From assembly GCA_020722685.1 (NCBI GenBank), contig DYKH01000188.1:1-9353 (forward strand): DNA of 9,353 bases, written 5' to 3'. A program made the translations under genes and the position numbers. Below the pieces are notes generated by a model that was given only the letters and a program-made list of their open reading frames with translations, was not told the DNA's origin and made no database searches. Below, piece by piece: positions 1-6,100 of this stretch. The DNA is from Caldithrix sp. Its GTDB lineage: Bacteria; KSB1; UBA2214; DYKH01. Numbering within the stretch: position 1 is the first letter of the stretch; each line of letters opens with the position of its first letter.

Positions 1-120
1 GCTGCCCTGCCGGCAGCCCTGCCGGCTGCCCCGCCGGCAGCCCTGCCGGCTGCCCCGCCGGCAGCCCTGCCGGCAGCCCTGCCGGCTGCCCTGCCGGTCG
101 TTCCGCCGGCTATCCAGCCG
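1..120 (+). repeat. 12-bp in-frame tandem repeat encoding Ala-Ala-Leu/Pro-Pro
   Basis: Ten consecutive 12-base units run from base 1. Eight are near-identical (GCTGCCCTGCCG, GCAGCCCTGCCG, GCTGCCCCGCCG variants), followed by two diverged units (GTCGTTCCGCCG, GCTATCCAGCCG). They encode AALP/AAPP repeats, then VVPP and AIQP. The array probably extends upstream of the window. Overlapping units create palindromes such as CTGCCGGCAG, so the transcript could fold into hairpins. The product is a rigid, unstructured spacer. A unit of 12 bases keeps frame when copy number changes. Confidence 0.95.
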
Positions 121-3100
121 ATTGCACCTGTTGCACCGCCGATTGCACCTGTTGCACGGCCAGCTCCGATTGCTACGCCTCAGGCATCTCCTTCTGCAAA
201 TGCCAATGAGATCATCCCGCAATCGAAAGAAGAGGTCGTCTCAGCTCTTCGGGCCGGGAAAACGGTTCGGCTTGGAACTTCCATGTTCCAGATTCTCAAG
301 GCCCCAAAAAATGGATTCATTATCCGGGAAAGGTCAGACGATTCCCCTTGGAACGTCATTACCACAAGCGGGAATCCCCTCACTGGTGGGTTTTCATTGA
401 ATGACGCAATATCCATGGTACTCCAATCGTGGCAAGAACCGCTTGCGTCTGCACCAGTTCCAGGACATATTCTCATCCATGAGGATGGTAGTGGAAAACA
501 AGTGTCGGAGGGTGGTGGTGGAAAACAAGGCGCAGGAGTTAGCAGCCCAGCTCCGGTCAGTCCTGGACGCTATCCCCAAGGTGTTGTGCTTCAAGGTCAA
601 ACGGCTCAAAAAACCGTCCAAGAGCCCATTGTTCCGGCTCCGGGCCCTGTGGCTCCTGGAGGTTTACCCAAGGGTGGCCATGTGGCTCCTCCGGTCCATG
701 AAGCTCCGGGAGGAGTTGGAGCACGTGGCCAACCTGGGGGAAAGCCTGCTATTGCATCTGAAGCGCTTGGGATGCCCGCCGAAAGCGTCAGAAAAGCAGG
801 TCAGGCTGTCCCTGGCGCCCAAGTCGGAACCGAGGGAAATCGGCCTCTCGGAAGAGGACCGGAAGGCGTTTCTGAAAGCGTTGGACGACCTGGCGGCGTG
901 AATATCCCCGCCCTTGCCCGAGCTTTGGTCCCATTCATCGAGCGGTCTGTAAGCGAGAAGCGGAAGATGGACAACCCGGCACTCGAAGAAGCAGCGGCCA
1001 AGGCTATGGGTATGACCAGGAAGGAACTGGTTGCTGATCCGCAATACTCGAAGAAGATCGTCCAGGAATCCTTTGAGTCAGCTCTCGTCCAGCATATCCG
1101 GAAGAACAACGTCACCGACATTGGAGAGCTGACCGACCTTTACAACAACCAACCGAACTTGAACCAGCGCACCGGGACCAGCGTAACTAACCAGGCTTAC
1201 AGCACCCCTGTCAATCTGGTCGGGATGTTGACCAAGGCTCTTGGTGTCAAGCCGTCAGATACCGTTCTTGAGCCGACCGCAGGGACAGGGCTTCTTGTTT
1301 CCGCCATGCCGAACCGTGATGGGAATGGGATGTTCTTGAACGAGATCGATCCGCGTCGGCTGATTCTTTTGAGGGATAGTTTTCCCAAGGCCAAGATTAC
1401 CGACCATGACGCCACCGTTCGCATCCCAGGCAGGCAGGTATCAGTGGTAGTGGCGAATCCCCCGTTTGGACAGCTTGAGAAGCCCGTTATCGTGAGCACG
1501 CAGAAGGGCGTTATTCGGGAGTTCCCGATTTCCAAGCTGGAACACCTGATTGCATGGCGTGCCATGGAGCGGATGGAGGATGATGGGGTTTCGGCATTGA
1601 TCTTTGGCGCCGATAGGGAGCCTGGGATTCACGGGACGAACAAGTCTTTTCTGACTGCACTTTACAACCAGTTCAACGTGAAGGGACATTTTGAGATCGA
1701 CGGGAAGTTGTATTCCAGGCAGGGTGCTGCATGGCCTATCACCGTCCTTTTGATCCAGGGTCGGCGCGATTTCAGGTCTGGGACTGAGATCACTCCGCCG
1801 AGTGTTGTCCCTCGGTTCAGCTCATGGTCAGAGGTCCAGGCAAAGACAGAGCAGATTGGAAAGGAGATCAACCGTGCAAAAGTTTCAGGTAATCGAAGCG
1901 GGGGAGTTCCTCTTTCTAGTCCCTCCGGGGACCACGCTGGGTCCGAAGGAAGCGGAGGGACTTCTGGAGGATCTTCTGGAACAAGCGGCCAAAAGATGGC
2001 TGAAAAAATGGAAGGACCAGAGAGCGAGGGGAGGAATCGAACTGGGTCTCGACGAGGACGAAAGAGCGTGGTTGCCGAGGCATCCGTGGGCTCTGGCGCG
2101 GTATCTTCTGGAACTACCACGCATCCAACCAGCGCTCCAAGCGTTCCGAAGGCTGTTTCCGAAGCGGCCAAACCCGAGTTACGACCCGCGCGCGGTGGCG
2201 AGGTACAACCGGGGCATAACCTTGAACAGCCTCTTCATGGAACTGAACGCTCTCGGATAGTCGAGAAGGAAGAGAAACGCACCGAGCTCCAGACTACCTA
2301 TAAGGAAAAATCGAAGGCCAGTTCCGGAAGCAATCTGATCCCGGTCAACCTGGAAAATCCCATCCGTGAAGCCTTGGAGAACCTTGAAAAGTCAGAACAT
2401 AAGACCATCGATGAGTATGTCGCCGATGAGCTTGGGGTTGACGTCGAGGCGCTTTACGGATTCCTTGATGGTGTTCAGGTTGATGCGGTCGGCTTGGCTA
2501 TCCAGGCGGTGAAGCAGGATGCGGCCATCGTAAACGCTGACCAGACTGGAGTCGGGAAAGGCCGCACGGCTGCGGTCATGATCCATTGGGCCCTGAAGAA
2601 TGGAAAGCTCCCATTGTTCATGACCGAGAAGGCCGCGTTGTTCGCGGACATATATCGTGATCTCCGAGACACAATGGGAGCTGATCTCCGGCCGTTCATT
2701 CTGAATAGCGACGGAATTGTCACGGAGGGAGAGACCAAGAAAGTCATCTGGAAGCCTCCTTCTGCGGTTGAGCAGAACCGCGTTCTAAACAACATGAAGG
2801 CGAAAGACCTCTCCGATTTCGGGCCGGACGGGAAGTATGACTTCATCCTGTCCACCTATTCCCAGATTGGGTCGAGAGATACCGACAAGGCCGGTGTGCT
2901 CAAGGCGTTGAAGATTGATGCCCTGACGGCTGGGAATACCTTTTTCCCGATCCTCGATGAGGCGCATAACGCCTCTGGGATAAATAGCGGAACAGGGGAG
3001 TATGTCAAGGAAATTCTTGAAAACAACGGCGGAGTCTATTACTTGTCGGCTACTTGGGCGAAACGGCCGGATTCCATGGGGATCTTTTTCAAGGCGATTG

Positions 3101-6100
3101 GAGGAGACCCGGAAGCGCTGACTGAGGCGTTTATCCGTGGTGGTGCCGGGATGCAGGAATTGGTCGTTTCCACGATGGCGTCATCCGGCCGATACATCCG
3201 CAGAGAGCAGGATTTCTCCGACATCAAGTGGCACAAGAACGTAACCCCGGAGAACATGATCCCAGCGGAACGCAAGATCGCCGATGAAGCGATGAGGTGC
3301 GTTCGGAGTATCGTCAGTTTTGCCTCGGAAATAAATGAATTTCTTAAAGACAAGGACAATGTTGATAACATTATCGCTATGATCCCTGGTGGGATGGACA
3401 TCTCTCAGGAGGAGCAAAACGATGTAGCCAAGTCTGTTGGGACACCTGATGAGTTTTCTACGGTCCATCACTTTGTCGAGCAGCTTTTGGCGGCTGTGAA
3501 GACGAAGCGGACGGTGGCAAGAGCGATTGAGATGGTGAAGGCCGGGCAAAAGCCGGTTATTGCCATCCGCAATACCATGGAATCCCTCATTGAAAAAATA
3601 GAACCAGGCGACATGGGGGAGTTTCATGGGACTTACAAAGACCTTTTGAAGATCATCCTCCGCAATGGTGCATCGTTCATTGCTCGTGATCCGATGGACC
3701 CTAGGAAAAGGATTACTGTCAGGATCAGATTCGAGGAAATGCCTCCGGCTATGAAAGCCGCATACGTCTCGGCCATGCAGGAGATTGATTCGGCGGAGAT
3801 CCCAGACGATCTCCCTTTTTCGCCGATCGACTACATCGAGAACGAAATCAGGAAGGCCGGTTACCAGGTCGGGGAGATCACCGGCCGGTCAAAATACCTC
3901 GACTATTCCGGTGGTGGTGTCCCGACTATTTCCGTCCGTCCTGGCACTGAGAACACGCCGAAGCGAAAGAATGAAATCCTGAAAGGGTTCAATGACGGCC
4001 AGATCGACGTCCTGGTCATCAATGAGTCTGGCGCGACCGGCATTTCAGCGCATTCGTCCAAGACGGTCAAGGATCAGCGGCAACGGACGATGCTCATTAT
4101 CCAGCCGCTTCTTGACATCAACAAGTTCATGCAGATCCTTGGTCGGATTCACCGCAAAGGTGCAGTCACCAGTCAGGAGCAGGCGACGCACCTGATCCAG
4201 GGCAAGCCCGCCACATACGGGCATCCATACTACGAATACATCCAATCCGGCATGGAGATGGAATTGCGCCCGGCGGCTGTGCTCCAGAACAAGATGAAGT
4301 CACTGAACGCTCAGACGTCATCGAACCAGAAGGGCCACCATGAGGTGGCAACAATCGACTTTTTCAATAAATACGGCGATGCAATCGCCGTCAATTGGGT
4401 GCGGGACAACCCCGAGGTTGGGGTGGCCATCAAGGCGTTTACGAAAGATTCTCTTGACGTGGCAACCGATGTTAATGCCAGTTGGGTTGCGCGGCGTATT
4501 TCCATCCTCCCCCAGGAAATCCAAATTAAGTTTTGGAGCGAGGTTTCCAAGCAATATGTCCAGAAAATAGCATACCTTGATGCTATCGGGAAGAACGATC
4601 TGAAGCCGATCTCCATGAAGGAGGCGGATGCCACTACCATCAACAAGATCGAGCTGCCGTTGCCGAAAGAAGGCAATGCCCCGCCTGTGGTCCTCGAAGA
4701 GAACATGATAACGACGAAAGGGAATCCGCAGACGATCGAAGAGGCCGAGAAGGCCGTCACCCCAATAGACCTCTACCGGTTTGGAGAGGCGGAAGAACGT
4801 GAAGCGGTTTTCTTCCAAGACCTTGCCAAAGAAAACAGGAGTAGAGAGGAAGCAGGCAAGGAACTTCGCTGGAATATCGAGGAAATCCGGCGCAACAATC
4901 AGATCCAGAAAAGCAGGCTGACCGAACAGTTTAAGCCTGGAACCAGGGTTTACTATCAGATAGATGATAACACGATCATCCCGGCAATCGTTACCGCTGC
5001 AATGGTGGAAACGGGGTCCAGCAAGGGGAACCCGTTCACAAACGGGAAAATCTGGTTCATGCTTGCAACGCCTATGCCATTCGGGAATATCTCCGTAAAC
5101 ATGGGAGACATGCTAGGCGCAAACACTCTGACACGGAGTCAGCAGGACAGCTTCGTTGCCGATTGGCAGAAGGTATACGCTGACTCAAAGACAAAGCGGG
5201 AACGCCGGTATTTCCTAACCGGCGATGTTGTCCGTGCTGCAAGCCTCTACTCCGGCAAGACACAGGTGGTTCAGTTCCAGCGGTCCGACAAGAGCATGGA
5301 CTACGGCTGGCTGTTGCCGAAGGGGTTCACCAAGGACCAATTGGAGGCACCGCCGGTTGAAGCGACTGACAAAGACGTCTTGAAACGCTTGCGGGATTGG
5401 GAGACTGTCGTATCCTCCCAGAAGACTGTGAGATTTCTTCCTGTAAATGAGTCCAGACTGGAGGTCATCATCAAGAAAAACTGCAAGGCAGGAAAAGCAA
5501 TACTGGCCGACAGAGAATTGCCGGAGATCATGGGCAAGGATGCCCAGTATGATTATTTCTCGGAGAAGAAGATCGGCAGCCAAAAAGTGTTCGCCGAAAC
5601 CGTATGGCCGGCCGATGGTAAATGGCCGGCAATCTTTGCCCGAATCAAAGAAATTCTCTCCAAATTCAAGGAGCGTATCACCATCCCAGGCAAAGAACTC
5701 TTCGGCGGAGGCACATCCGATCGAACCGGCGCCCTGCTGCTCTTCGGCAATCGCCCTGCGGGTGTGGGTGGTCGTGGCAAACAGCTCAACGCCGTTGCGA
5801 AATGGGCAAGCCGGGGCATGTCGGCCGCATTCGACCTTGCCGGGCAGATTGCTGCATCCGGGAAGTCATTCGTGAGCTTCGTATCAGGTTTGGCTTCCCG
5901 AGGATTAGCAACCGCGAGAAGGTTCGCAGCCGAGCTATGGAAAGATGCTCACCTCTTGCTGGCTTCTACCAGCCTGAATCCCCGGCGGGGCGCTGTCATC
6001 TCTATCGAGGCCGCGAAAAGAGCATGGGAGGAGGCCAAAAAAAAGGCATTCGCCGAGAATTGGGGGAAGAAGGAATCCGCTGTTTTCCAGAGTGGTTTCA

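Noticed and set aside
401..478. ATG 401 as the start of ORF A
   Set aside because: It lies inside the folded N-terminal segment of the giant protein (LNDAISMVLQSW), and no ribosome binding site is evident; later starts fit the codon-signal boundary better.
5447..5875. 142-codon + strand frame in the same +1 phase as ORFs A and B
   Set aside because: Product is Ser/Arg/Pro-rich shadow sequence, the giant frame is a folded domain here rather than a linker, and no ribosome binding site stands out.
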